The notes beneath the pieces are model-generated. The model saw nothing but the letters and a program-made list of their open reading frames with translations. It did not search any database and was not told the DNA's origin. Positions 45,856 through 54,950 of a DNA stretch of 64,000 nt are shown here, in pieces. A program made the translations under genes and the position numbers. Within the stretch, counting starts at the first letter, position 1. Every line of letters begins with the position of its first letter. This stretch comes from Ideonella dechloratans (lineage in GTDB: Bacteria > Pseudomonadota > Gammaproteobacteria > Burkholderiales > Burkholderiaceae_C), in NCBI RefSeq assembly GCF_021049305.1, contig NZ_CP088081.1, positions 2,666,001-2,730,000 of the forward strand, read 5' to 3'.

Positions 45856-46569
45856 TCAGCGCAGAGGCGTGACCGCCGCCGGCACGTGGCGCTTGGCCCC
45901 CAGCTGGCTCACCGCCAGCACCGCCTGGGTGCGCGAGTTCACCCCCAGGGCCCGCAGCACCGCCTGCACATGGTCCTTGACCGTTTCCACTGACAGGCCC
46001 AGACGCCGGGCGATCTCCTTGTTGGGCTTGCCCTGCAGCAGCAGGCTCAGCACATCGGCCTGACGAGGCGTCAGCCCCAGGGTTTCGAAGGACGGCAGGG
46101 TCTGGTAGGGCGCCGTGTCACCCGGCCGGGTGCCTGCGGCATGGGCAGACACCGCGTGAGCGGGCATGGCATCGGGCAGGCTCATCGGCGGCACGAAGAT
46201 GCCCCCGTCCAGGATCAGCCGCAGGGCATCGGCCAGGGCCGCCATGCTCAGGCGCTTGGGCAGGTAGCCACAGGCCCCCAGATCGATGGACTGGATGACG
46301 TCGGGCGAATGGTCGGTGGCCGAGGTCACGACAACGGACACGTCGGGGTGGTTCATCCGCAGCTCGGCCAGCAGGGCGTAGCCCTCCCCCGGCGCCCCCA
46401 GCTGCAGGTCCAGCAGCACCAGCCCGCAGCCCCCGCCATGGGCCATGGCCTCCCGCAACTCGGCGGGGGTGCAGACGGTGCGCACGGCGACTCCGGGACG
46501 GATCTCCTCCAGCAGGGTCTGGAAGGCCCAGAGAACCAGGGGATGGTTGTCGGCCAACAGGATGTGCAT
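45856..46569 (-). CDS. LuxR/NarL-type response regulator with altered acidic pocket
   Basis: A 237-residue regulator. The receiver domain (residues 1-125) has phosphoacceptor D54 in VLLDLQLG, Thr/Ser 82-83 (VVTSA) and K105 (GYLPK). The acidic pair that normally reads DD near the N-terminus is ADNHP (D7, N8), so one metal ligand is replaced by Asn. A LuxR helix-turn-helix spans about 168-225 (LTPRQADVLSLLLQGKPNKE and LGLSVETVKDHVQAVLRALG). No histidine kinase is adjacent. ATG at 46569 chosen for the canonical MHILLADNHP start. A TACACT (minus strand, 46635-46630) is a possible -10. Confidence 0.92.
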   Translation of the reverse strand: MHILLADNHPLVLWAFQTLLEEIRPGVAVRTVCTPAELREAMAHGGGCGLVLLDLQLGAPGEGYALLAELRMNHPDVSVVVTSATDHSPDVIQSIDLGACGYLPKRLSMAALADALRLILDGGIFVPPMSLPDAMPAHAVSAHAAGTRPGDTAPYQTLPSFETLGLTPRQADVLSLLLQGKPNKEIARRLGLSVETVKDHVQAVLRALGVNSRTQAVLAVSQLGAKRHVPAAVTPLR

Positions 46570-46683
46570 GGCTCCCAGCGTGGGCAGCAGCGCAACTGCG
46601 CATGCGCCCGAAGTTGTTGTTGTGCCCGCAGTGTAGGCAAACCCGCCGCGGCGCGCATCCATCTCCGGGCGGGTCAGGGGCTC

Positions 46684-47307
46684 TCAGCGGCCCTGGCACC
46701 ACGCCAGCAGGGGCGCCCATTGATCCAGGTCACGCTCCACCCGGCTGGGTGTCACGTCCCACAGCGTCAGGCCGTGGGCGGCCAGATGCACGTAGTTCTG
46801 GGTGTCCCGCAGCGTGGCCACCAGCGGGGCCTTGAGCGTGGCGAGAAACTCCTGCAGGCGGTCCTGCGCGATGGTGTGGTCCTTCACCCGCATGCCCACC
46901 AGGCCGATCTGCGCGCTCCCGGGCACCCCCACCTCGGACAGTTCCTGGAGAAAGCCGTGGATGGCCTGGATGTCGAACAGGCTGGGCTGCAGCGGGATCA
47001 GGATGCGATCGACCTGGCCCAGCACGGCCCGCAGCTTCTTGCCATGCAGACCGGCTGGCGTGTCGACCACCGCCCGGTCCGCGCCCTTGGGCGGCGAGGC
47101 CAGGTCACCGGCATCGTCCAGCCGCCAGGTCTGGATGGGGCGGGCCGCGGCGGGCCGCAGGTCCAGCCACTGGCGGGCCGACTGCTGCCGGTCCAGATCC
47201 CCCAGGGCCACCGAGTGGCCCCGCTGCGCCAGGGCGCCGGCCAGGTTGGTGGCCAACGTGCTCTTGCCGACCCCGCCCTTGGGGTTGGCGACCGCAATGA
47301 CCTGCAT
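46684..47307 (-). CDS. Orphan ParA/MinD-type ATPase
   Basis: A 207-residue deviant Walker ATPase. Walker A NPKGGVGKSTLATNLAGALA near residue 8 with the signature lysines, switch I LGDLDRQQSARQWLDL near 35, and Walker B-like RAVVDTPAGLHGKKL near 76. Shorter than chromosomal ParA (about 260) and no parB is nearby, so it probably positions some other cargo or structure. A GGAGGAG site precedes the ATG. Divergent from the KefF-like gene by 43 bases and upstream of the response regulator, which may be co-transcribed. Confidence 0.9.
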   Translation of the reverse strand: MQVIAVANPKGGVGKSTLATNLAGALAQRGHSVALGDLDRQQSARQWLDLRPAAARPIQTWRLDDAGDLASPPKGADRAVVDTPAGLHGKKLRAVLGQVDRILIPLQPSLFDIQAIHGFLQELSEVGVPGSAQIGLVGMRVKDHTIAQDRLQEFLATLKAPLVATLRDTQNYVHLAAHGLTLWDVTPSRVERDLDQWAPLLAWCQGR

Positions 47308-47350
47308 CGTGACTCCTCCAAGCTGCAAACCAATGTATGGTAGCGACAGC

Positions 47351-47962
47351 ATGGCCGAAATCGTTGTCCTCACTGCCCATCCCCGACTGGAGCATTCCCG
47401 CGTCAACCAGGCCCTGCTGCAGGCCGCAAACGCCCTGCCGACCGAGCGTGTCCAGGTGCGCGACCTCTACGCGCTCTACCCCGACTACCTGATCGACGTG
47501 GCCGCCGAGCGCGCTGCCCTGGCCGAGGCCCGGCTGGTGGTGTGGCAGTTCCCCTTCCACTGGTACAGCATGCCGCCCCTGCTCAAGCTCTGGCTGGACG
47601 AGGTCTTCGGCTTCGGCTGGGCCTACGGCATGGGCGGGGCCGCGCTGGGGGGCAAGGACCTGTGGCTGGTGGTGAGCACCGGCGGGGTCGAGGCGGCCTA
47701 CCACCCCGCGGGCCAGAACCAGCACTTCATCGACGACTTCTGGCCCCCGATGGCGCAGACGGCCCGGGTGGCCGGCATGCGCTTCCTGCCGCCGCTGGTG
47801 CTGCACGGCGCCCACCGGGTCAGCGACGAAACCGTGCGGGAACACGCTGCCCTGTTTGCCGACCGCCTGGCCCGCTACCCCGCCTGGCCCGAGCTGGAGG
47901 ACCTGCCGCCCGAAGCCGGTTGCGAGGTGCCCGCCGACGACCGCCCCCACCCCAAGCCATGA
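47351..47962 (+). CDS. KefF-like NAD(P)H-dependent oxidoreductase (potassium efflux ancillary protein)
   Basis: A 203-residue flavodoxin-fold quinone reductase. Conserved: TAHPRLEHSRVNQAL near the N-terminus for FMN phosphate, FPFHWYSMPPLLKLWLDEVF near 68 and LVVSTGGVEAAYHPAG near 104. It overlaps the KefC gene by four bases (ATGA), which is how kefF-kefC are encoded in E. coli, where KefF is the activating subunit of the glutathione-gated potassium channel. An in-frame ATG at 47333 would add six residues. Confidence 0.9.
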   Translation: MAEIVVLTAHPRLEHSRVNQALLQAANALPTERVQVRDLYALYPDYLIDVAAERAALAEARLVVWQFPFHWYSMPPLLKLWLDEVFGFGWAYGMGGAALGGKDLWLVVSTGGVEAAYHPAGQNQHFIDDFWPPMAQTARVAGMRFLPPLVLHGAHRVSDETVREHAALFADRLARYPAWPELEDLPPEAGCEVPADDRPHPKP

Positions 47963-49827
47963 CCGCCGCCGACGCCCTGCCCCACGCCGCCGCCACCCTC
48001 AGCCATGGCTGGCTGCTGCAAAGCCTGGTGTACCTGGGCGCGGCGGTGCTGGCCGTGCCGCTGGCCCGGCTGGCCGGCCTGGGCGCCATCATCGGCTACC
48101 TGGCCGCCGGCATCCTGATCGGCCCCTGGGGCCTGGCCCTGGTGACCGATGCCCAGGACATGCTGCACTTCGCCGAATTCGGCGTGGTGCTGATGCTCTT
48201 CCTGGTCGGGCTGGAGCTGGAGCCGCGCCGGCTCTGGGCCCTGCGACGGCCCATCTTCGGCTGGGGCAGCGTGCAGTTGCTGGCCTCGGCCGCGCTGATG
48301 ACCGGCGTGGCCATGCTGGCCGGGGTGGACTGGCACCTGGGCCTGGTCGTCGCGCTGGGCTTGGCGCTGTCGTCCACCGCCATCGGCCTGGGCGTGCTGG
48401 CCGAGCGCAACCTCACCAGCACCACCTCCGGCCACAGCGTGCTGAGCGTGGCCCTGCTGCAGGACATCGCGGCCATCCCCATCCTGGCCATCGTGCCCTT
48501 GATGGCCGGCCAGCACCACGCGGGCCAGGGCTGGGTGGGTGCGCTCAAGGCGGTGGCTGTGATCGCCGGCATCGTGCTGGGCGGCCGCCTGCTGCTGCGC
48601 CCGGCCCTACGCTGGATCGCCCGCAGCAAGACGCCCGAGATCTTCACCGCCGCCGCCCTGCTGCTGGTGGTGGCCACCGCGGCGCTGATGGAAGCCGTGG
48701 GCCTGTCGATGGCCCTGGGCGCCTTCCTGGCCGGCGTGCTGCTGGCCGAAAGCGAGTACCGGCGCGAGCTGGAAACCGACCTGGAGCCCTTCAAGGGCCT
48801 GCTGCTGGGCCTGTTCTTCATCGCCGTGGGCATGAGCATCGACTTCTCGGTCGTGCTGCATCGGCCCTTCATCGTGCTGCTGCTGGTGGTGGCGGTGCTG
48901 GGCCTGAAGGCCCTGGTGCTGTGGGTGATGGCACGGGTGATGCCGATTCCGCTGGGCGAGCGGCCGGTCTTCATCGTGCTGCTGGCCCAGGGCGGCGAGT
49001 TCGGCTTCGTGGTCTTTCAGGCGGCCCAGCAGCGCGGCGTGATCGACGCCCGCACCGCCTCGCTGCTGATCGCGGTGGTGGCCATGACCATGCTGCTCAC
49101 GCCGCTGCTGCTGCTGGTGGCCGACCGGGTGGCGGCACGCCGCGCGGCCTGCCGGCCGGACCAGGCCCCGCTGAGCGAACTGAGCGAGGAGCAGGACGCG
49201 CCCGTGATCATCGCGGGCTTCGGCCGCTACGGCCAGATCGTCGGCCGCCTGCTCTACGCCAGCGGCCTCAAGGCCACGGTGCTGGAGCACGACGCCGACC
49301 AGGTCGAGAGCCTGCGCAAGTTCGGCTGGCGGGTCTTCTACGGTGATGCCCGGCGGCTGGACCTGTTGCGCATGGCCGGTGCCGACAAGGCCCGCACCCT
49401 GGTGGTGGCGGTGGACGACATGGCCCAGTGCCTGGAGATCGTGGACCTGGCGCGCGAGCACTTTCCCCAGCTCACCCTGGTGGTGCGGGCGCGCAATGCG
49501 CAGCACTGGTTCGAGCTGCATCGCCGCGGCGTGCAGCACATCGAACGCGAGACCCTCGACTCGGCTCTCATGAGCGGGCGCAGCGTGCTGGAAACGCTGG
49601 GCTTTCGGCCCTACCAGGCCCGCACCCTGGCCCAGCGCTTCCGCCGCCACAGCATCGCGCAGCTGCAGGAATCGGCCCCGCACTTCGGCGACGAGGCCCG
49701 GCTGCTGGCCATGGCCAAGGCCGGCCGCCAGCAGCTGGAGACGCTGTTCGCCCAGGAGCGCGACGCGCTGCTGCAGGCCCGGCGGCATGCCGCCACCGAG
49801 GGCGACAACCCCGGGACAACCCCCTAG
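47959..49827 (+). CDS. Glutathione-regulated potassium-efflux system, KefC/KefB type
   Basis: A 622-residue transporter of the CPA2 family. About twelve membrane segments occupy residues 15-400, followed by a cytosolic RCK/KTN domain with the Rossmann motif VIIAGFGRYGQIVGRLLYAS near 415 and acidic strand-end LEHDADQV. Kef systems release potassium and acidify the cytoplasm during electrophile stress, held closed by glutathione. The final 80 residues are charged and helical. Translationally coupled to the KefF-like gene; a shorter KefB-type name would be equally correct. Confidence 0.93.
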   Translation: MTAADALPHAAATLSHGWLLQSLVYLGAAVLAVPLARLAGLGAIIGYLAAGILIGPWGLALVTDAQDMLHFAEFGVVLMLFLVGLELEPRRLWALRRPIFGWGSVQLLASAALMTGVAMLAGVDWHLGLVVALGLALSSTAIGLGVLAERNLTSTTSGHSVLSVALLQDIAAIPILAIVPLMAGQHHAGQGWVGALKAVAVIAGIVLGGRLLLRPALRWIARSKTPEIFTAAALLLVVATAALMEAVGLSMALGAFLAGVLLAESEYRRELETDLEPFKGLLLGLFFIAVGMSIDFSVVLHRPFIVLLLVVAVLGLKALVLWVMARVMPIPLGERPVFIVLLAQGGEFGFVVFQAAQQRGVIDARTASLLIAVVAMTMLLTPLLLLVADRVAARRAACRPDQAPLSELSEEQDAPVIIAGFGRYGQIVGRLLYASGLKATVLEHDADQVESLRKFGWRVFYGDARRLDLLRMAGADKARTLVVAVDDMAQCLEIVDLAREHFPQLTLVVRARNAQHWFELHRRGVQHIERETLDSALMSGRSVLETLGFRPYQARTLAQRFRRHSIAQLQESAPHFGDEARLLAMAKAGRQQLETLFAQERDALLQARRHAATEGDNPGTTP

Positions 49828-49937
49828 GCCGGCGCCTGCTTGCCGAATCTTTCTCGGCCGCGCGCTCGCTACACTGGTTGTTTGCCCTGTGGCCCATGGG
49901 GGGCCCCGGGCTGGTTCTCTTGCAGGAGTCGCCTCTC

Positions 49938-51902
49938 ATGAAGCCCGTCACGCAGGTGCTGGTGGTCAGCGCCGATGAAGCCTGGCGCGACGCCGTGGTC
50001 GGGGGGCTCAACGCCGCCGCCGAGCGGCTGGACAACCCCTACGGCCTGCGGGCCCTGAGCTGCCCCTGCGACGAGCAGGCCCTGCAGGCGGTGCTGTCCA
50101 CCGACACCAAGGGCGCCGACCTGCAGGTGGTGCTGATCGACCACGGTGAGCGCAACGCCGACACCCGCCAGCGCGAGCGCGCGGTCCGCACCGCGCAGCA
50201 GATCATCGAGGCGCGGCCCGAGCTCTCGCTCTACATGCTGCTGGAGGACGACAGCGACAAGCTGCTGGTCGAGCAGCTGGCCAGCGACGCGGTGGACGGC
50301 TACTTCTTCCGCAGCGAGCAGGACTTCCACGGCTGGTTCCGCATCCTGGCGGCCGAGGTGGCCGAGAAGGCCGACACGCCCTTCTACGACGCGCTGCGCG
50401 ACTACGTGGCCCAGGCCAAGGACAGCTGGCACACCCCCGGCCACGGCGGTGGCGACTCCTTCAAGGGCAGCCCCTGGGTGGGCGACTTCTACGACTTCGT
50501 GGGCGAGGAGATGCTGCGCGCCGACCTCTCGGTCAGCGTGCCGGAGCTCGATTCGCTGCTGCACCCCACCGGCGTGATTTCCCAGAGCCAGCGCCTGGCG
50601 GCCAAGGCCTTCGGGGCGCGCAAGACCTACTTCGCCACCAATGGCACCAGCACCTCCAACAAGGTGATCTTCCAGAGCCTGCTGGCCCCGGGCGACACCC
50701 TGCTGCTGGACCGCAACTGCCACAAGAGCGTGCACCACGGGGTGATCCTCTCGGGTGCGCGGCCGGTCTACCTGGACAGCTCGGTCAACCGCCACTTCGG
50801 CCTGTTCGGGCCGGTGCCACAGGCCACCATCCGCGCCGCCATCGAGGCGCACCCCGAGGCCAAGGTGCTGATCCTCACCAGCTGCACCTACGACGGCCTG
50901 CGCTATGACCTGAAACCCATCATCGCGCTGGCCCATGCCGCGGGCATCAAGGTCATCGTCGACGAGGCCTGGTACGGCCACGCGCGCTTCCACCCCGAGC
51001 TGCGGCCCACCGCGCTGGAGTGCGGCGCCGACTACGCCACCCAGAGCACGCACAAGGTGCTGTCGGCCTTCTCGCAGGCCAGCATGATCCATGTGAACGA
51101 CCCCGGCTTCGACGAGCATCTGTTCCGCGAGAACTTCAACATGCACGCCTCGACCAGCCCGCAGTACACGCTGATCGCCAGCCTGGACGTGGCGCGCAAG
51201 CAGGCGGTGATGGAGGGCTACCGGCTGCTGGACCGCTCGCTGCGCTATGCCCGCGAGCTGCGCGAAAAGATCAACGCCACCGGCGCCTTCCGCGTGCTGG
51301 AACTGGACGACCTGCTGCCCGACGAGGTGAAGGACGACGGCATCCGCCTGGACCCGACCAAGCTGACCATCGACATCAGCGCCAGCGGTTGGAGCGCCGA
51401 CGAGCTGCGCGACGAGCTGATCAACCGCTACAACATCCAGGTCGAGAAGAACACGCACAACACGCTGACGCTGCTGCTGACCATCGGCACCACGCGCAGC
51501 AAGGTCTCGCGCCTGTTCGACGCCATGCTGCGCCTGGCCAAGGACCGCCGCCCGCCGCTGACCTACGGCCGCATGCCCGAGGCCCCGCGCTTCACCCGCC
51601 TGGCCTGCCTGCCGCGCGACGCCTTCTACGAGGCGGGCGAGAAGCTGCCGGTGCTGGACGACAGCGGCCTGCCCAACCCGGCGCTCAACGGCCGCGTCTG
51701 CTGCGACCAGATCGTGCCCTACCCGCCGGGCATCCCGGTGCTGGTGCCGGGCCAGGTGATCGAGCCGGCCATCATCGCCTACCTGGCGCGCCTGCTGCAG
51801 ACGCAAAAGAGCATCGAGCTGCACGGCCTGGCCCTGCACGACGGCGAATGGCACCTGCGGGTGCTGCGCCCGGAAGAGCTGACGGCCCTGCCCTGCCGCT
51901 GA
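49938..51902 (+). CDS. Orn/Lys/Arg decarboxylase, PLP fold type I
   Basis: A 654-residue decarboxylase. An N-terminal receiver-like wing domain (residues 1-130) precedes the PLP domain, with WHTPGHGGGDSFKGSP near 170, KTYFATNGTSTSNKVIFQSL near 232, VIVDEAWYGHARFHPEL near 340 and the PLP lysine in QSTHKVLSAFSQASM near 370. The C-terminal domain ends in the usual manner. The enzyme makes a diamine (cadaverine, putrescine or agmatine) and consumes a proton; the substrate cannot be chosen from sequence alone. The ATG has AGGAG about nine bases upstream. Confidence 0.93.
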   Translation: MKPVTQVLVVSADEAWRDAVVGGLNAAAERLDNPYGLRALSCPCDEQALQAVLSTDTKGADLQVVLIDHGERNADTRQRERAVRTAQQIIEARPELSLYMLLEDDSDKLLVEQLASDAVDGYFFRSEQDFHGWFRILAAEVAEKADTPFYDALRDYVAQAKDSWHTPGHGGGDSFKGSPWVGDFYDFVGEEMLRADLSVSVPELDSLLHPTGVISQSQRLAAKAFGARKTYFATNGTSTSNKVIFQSLLAPGDTLLLDRNCHKSVHHGVILSGARPVYLDSSVNRHFGLFGPVPQATIRAAIEAHPEAKVLILTSCTYDGLRYDLKPIIALAHAAGIKVIVDEAWYGHARFHPELRPTALECGADYATQSTHKVLSAFSQASMIHVNDPGFDEHLFRENFNMHASTSPQYTLIASLDVARKQAVMEGYRLLDRSLRYARELREKINATGAFRVLELDDLLPDEVKDDGIRLDPTKLTIDISASGWSADELRDELINRYNIQVEKNTHNTLTLLLTIGTTRSKVSRLFDAMLRLAKDRRPPLTYGRMPEAPRFTRLACLPRDAFYEAGEKLPVLDDSGLPNPALNGRVCCDQIVPYPPGIPVLVPGQVIEPAIIAYLARLLQTQKSIELHGLALHDGEWHLRVLRPEELTALPCR

Positions 51903-52037
51903 GGCGCCCCTGGGGCTTTCCCTGGCAGCGGCCCTGCTAGGGATGGGCAGCCGCGGGGGGCTGGCCATACTGCGGCGCCTGGCCCCGGCCACACCCGCGC
52001 CGGGCTTCGCCCACCCCCAGCTCCCACGAGGTTGCCC

Positions 52038-53324
52038 ATGCCCCTGGCTTGCCCGCCTGCCCTGCGCCGCGCCCCGCGCGCGGCCCTCCGTCACTGCCGT
52101 CCCCTGCTGGCGGCCCTGGCCCTGTGTGCCACCCCTCTGGCCCAGGCCGCACCGGCCTGGATCACCGTGGGCGAGCGCGCCTATGCGCTGCTGCAGCAGC
52201 AGGCGCCCGCGCTGCGCAGCCAGGCCAGCACGGCGGCCCGCCTGAGCGACGGCGCGCGCGAGACGGTGCATCTGGTGCAGGTGGACGATGGGCAGCTCGA
52301 GGCCCTGTCCCAGGCCGTGCACGAGAGCCTGCGCCGCTGCGGCGGCTACCGCTGGCATGCCAGCCGCGCCGACGGGCTGCTGGCCCTGCAGGCGCTGCGC
52401 AGCGCCCCGACCGCACCGGCGGTGGCCGCCCCCAGCTACGCCATCGACAACGCCGACCTGGTGCAGCCGCTGCTCAACCAGGTGCAGGACAGCCGCATCC
52501 TGGCCACCATCCAGACCCTGTCGGACTTCCAGAACCGCTACTACACCAGCAACCCCGGCGTGCAGGCGTCGGACCAGTTGGCCGCCCTGTGGTCCAGCCT
52601 GGCGGCCGGCCGCAGCAATGTCTCCGTGCGCCAGGTGAGCCACCGGGGTTGGCCGCAGAAGTCGGTGGTGCTGACCCTCCAGGGCAGCAGCCAGGCCAAG
52701 CAGAAGGTGGTGCTGGGGGCCCACCTGGACTCCATCGTCTCGGGCAAGGTCACCGACAGCACCCGGGCCCCGGGCGCCGACGACGACGCCTCGGGCGTGG
52801 CCAGCCTGACCGAGGTGATCCGGGTCCTGCTGGACAGCGGCTACCAGCCCCGGCGCACGATCGAGTTCATGGCCTACGCGGCCGAGGAGGTCGGGCTGCG
52901 CGGCTCCCAGGCCATCGCCCAGCAGTACAAGCGCCAGCGCCAGCAGGTGGTGGGGGTGCTGCAGCTGGACATGACCGCCTTCCAAGGCAGCGCCGGCGAC
53001 CTCTATCTCTTCACCGACTACACCAACGCGGCGCAGAACACCTTCCTGGCCAACCTGGCCGCGGCCTATCTGCCCGAACTGACGGTGGGCTATGACCGCT
53101 GCGGCTACGGCTGCTCGGACCACGCCTCCTGGACGGCCGCGGGCTTTGCCGCCTCCTTCCCCTTCGAGGCCGCCTTCGCCGACGACAACAAGGCCATCCA
53201 CACCGCCAACGACACCACCGCCACCTTCGGCAACCAGGCCCTGCACGCCGCCAAGTTCAGCAGGCTGGCCCTGGCCTATGCCGTCGAACTGGGCACCGAT
53301 GGCCCGACGCTGAACGGACGTTGA
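52038..53324 (+). CDS. Secreted M28 zinc aminopeptidase
   Basis: A 428-residue exported peptidase resembling Vibrio/Aeromonas leucyl aminopeptidase. Signal peptide of about 38 residues with a basic start (RRAPRAALRHCR), hydrophobic core and cleavage after AQA. A propeptide-like region follows (about 40-130). Zinc ligands: GAHLDSIV (His), GADDDASGVAS (Asp), AAEEVGLRGS (Glu), LDMTAF (Asp) and IHTANDTT (His), in the family order. Cys pair CGYGCSDH near 353 may form a disulfide. It should release N-terminal residues from peptides outside the cell or in the periplasm. Confidence 0.92.
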   Translation: MPLACPPALRRAPRAALRHCRPLLAALALCATPLAQAAPAWITVGERAYALLQQQAPALRSQASTAARLSDGARETVHLVQVDDGQLEALSQAVHESLRRCGGYRWHASRADGLLALQALRSAPTAPAVAAPSYAIDNADLVQPLLNQVQDSRILATIQTLSDFQNRYYTSNPGVQASDQLAALWSSLAAGRSNVSVRQVSHRGWPQKSVVLTLQGSSQAKQKVVLGAHLDSIVSGKVTDSTRAPGADDDASGVASLTEVIRVLLDSGYQPRRTIEFMAYAAEEVGLRGSQAIAQQYKRQRQQVVGVLQLDMTAFQGSAGDLYLFTDYTNAAQNTFLANLAAAYLPELTVGYDRCGYGCSDHASWTAAGFAASFPFEAAFADDNKAIHTANDTTATFGNQALHAAKFSRLALAYAVELGTDGPTLNGR

Positions 53325-53348
53325 GCGGACGCCGGGCTCCCCGTGGGC

Positions 53349-54821
53349 TCAGCGCCCGCAGGCCCGGTCGAAGGCCTGCCAGAAGCGGGCGTGCTGGCTG
53401 GTGGCGAAGTTGATGCGCATCAGCGTGCTGGGCCGGCGGCGGGCATGGAACAGGTGGCCCGGCGCCAACAGCCAGCCCTGGTCGTGCAGGCGCTGGGCCA
53501 GCACCTCGGTGTCCACCCCCGTGTCCACCCAGCCGAACAGGCCCTGCGGGGGCGTGACGAAACGGCAGCCGTGGTCCAGCGCCAGCTGCACCGCGCGCTG
53601 GCGGGCCCCATCCAGCCGGGCATGGACCCGCTCCACATGGCGGCGCAGGCTGCCCTGCTCCAGGCAGTAGGCCAGGGCCTGCTCCAGGATGGCCGGCGTG
53701 GTCAGCGTCGAGAGCAGCTTCACGTCGATCAGACGCTCGATCAGGGACGGCGGCGCCGCCACATAGCCCACCCGCCAGCCGGGCGTGAGGATCTTGGAAA
53801 AGCCAGAGACATAGAGCGTGCGCTGCAGGCCGTCCAGCGCGGCCAGGCGCGGCAGATGGGCCGGCGCCAGCTCGCCGTAGGTGTCGTCTTCCACCACCCG
53901 GAAGTCGTGCTGCTCGGCCAGGCGCAGCAGCTGGTAGGCGCCTGCCGGCGTCAGCGAGTTGCCGGTGGGGTTGTGCAGCACCGAGATGGTCACGTACAGC
54001 CGCGGCCGGTGCTCGCGCGCCAGGGTCTCCAGCACCGCCAGGTCGGGTCCGTCGGCACCGCGCGGCACCGGCAGCAGGCGCATGCCCAGCTGGCTCAGGC
54101 GGGCGAACTCCACCGCCCAGCCGGGCTCGTCCACCAGCACCGCATCGCCCGGCGCCAGCAGCGCGCGCGAGACGATGTCCAGCGCATGGGTGGCCCCGGT
54201 GGCGGTGACGATCTGCTCGGCCGAGGCCTGCAGGCCCAGTCCGCCCAGACGCAGGGCCAGGGCCTGGCGCAGGCGCATGTCGCCCGCGGGCTGGCCGTAC
54301 TGCAGGGCCAGGGCCCCCTCGTTCTGGCCCAGCACGCGGCGCAAGGCCGTGCTCAGCAGGGCCGGGTCCAGCCAGTCCAGCGGCAGTGTGCCCAGGCCGG
54401 GGGCGGGCTGGTCGGTGCCGCTGTGGAACATGCCGCGGATCAGGGCGGTGGCATCCACCGGCGGCAGCGGCGGCCCGGCGGGGGCCACCCGCGCCGGGGC
54501 CGGCCGGGGCTCGGGCGCGCGCCGGTCGCGCACGAAAAAGCCCCGCTGCCGCCGGGCCTCGACCAGGCCCTGGGCCAGCAGCTGGTCGTAGGCCGCCACC
54601 ACCGTGTGTGGGCTGATGCCGTGCCGGCGTGCGGCGTCCCGCACCGAGGGCAGCCGCGTGCCCGGCGCCAGCAGGCGCTGGCGGATGCGCTGGGCGTAGT
54701 GCTCGGCCAGCTGCTCGGTCAGCGTGCTGCCACCACCGCGCGTGAACCCGCCCAGGGCAGAGCCCGCCTCCGGATCGGACCCGGCAGCGTCTGCCGCACG
54801 CCATTCGTCGCGCTCGCTCAC
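53349..54821 (-). CDS. MocR-type GntR/aminotransferase regulator
   Basis: A 490-residue PLP-dependent transcription regulator. An N-terminal GntR winged helix spans about residues 33-100 (TLTEQLAEHYAQRIRQRLLA, RLPSVRDAARRHGISPHTVV), then a linker and a fold-type I aminotransferase domain, with LYVTISVLHNPTGNSLTPAG near 278 and the PLP lysine in VSGFSKILTPGWRVGYV near 340. These proteins usually control an adjacent amino-acid or vitamin B6 gene. Here the divergent neighbours are an aminotransferase and a PhzF-like gene; the direct repeats at 54868-54886 are probable binding sites. Confidence 0.93.
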   Translation of the reverse strand: MSERDEWRAADAAGSDPEAGSALGGFTRGGGSTLTEQLAEHYAQRIRQRLLAPGTRLPSVRDAARRHGISPHTVVAAYDQLLAQGLVEARRQRGFFVRDRRAPEPRPAPARVAPAGPPLPPVDATALIRGMFHSGTDQPAPGLGTLPLDWLDPALLSTALRRVLGQNEGALALQYGQPAGDMRLRQALALRLGGLGLQASAEQIVTATGATHALDIVSRALLAPGDAVLVDEPGWAVEFARLSQLGMRLLPVPRGADGPDLAVLETLAREHRPRLYVTISVLHNPTGNSLTPAGAYQLLRLAEQHDFRVVEDDTYGELAPAHLPRLAALDGLQRTLYVSGFSKILTPGWRVGYVAAPPSLIERLIDVKLLSTLTTPAILEQALAYCLEQGSLRRHVERVHARLDGARQRAVQLALDHGCRFVTPPQGLFGWVDTGVDTEVLAQRLHDQGWLLAPGHLFHARRRPSTLMRINFATSQHARFWQAFDRACGR

Positions 54822-54867
54822 TGTGTCACCTCACCCACCGGTACAGAAGCCTTGGTGCATCGGGAAA

Positions 54868-54886
54868 CTGTACTGTATCTGTACTG
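54868..54886. promoter_or_regulatory. Direct-repeat operator for the MocR regulator
   Basis: Two identical 8-base repeats, CTGTACTG (54868-54875 and 54879-54886), 11 bases apart, a single helical turn. An inverted half-site GTACAG is at 54841-54846. The putative aminotransferase -10 TACACT (54897-54902) begins 10 bases after the second repeat, so the repeats occupy the -35 position. MocR proteins are known to bind such repeats. Confidence 0.6.
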
Positions 54887-54950
54887 CCGACCGGCCTACA
54901 CTGGCCCTCTCACGACCGGCCCGACCGGTCCCCGCTCCGGAGACACACGC

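Noticed and set aside
46597..46606. Palindrome GCGCATGCGC upstream of the response regulator
   Set aside because: A single 10-base GC-rich palindrome, easily due to chance; no second copy nearby.
49869..53246. A minus-strand open frame of 1125 codons opposite the decarboxylase and M28 peptidase
   Set aside because: It is the complement of two real, family-matching genes, and its composition (Gly/Gln/His/Val/Arg) is what GC-rich antisense frames give.
54868..54886. LexA-like box
   Set aside because: The CTGT...ACAG inverted pattern with the required spacing is absent; the repeats are direct, which fits MocR better.
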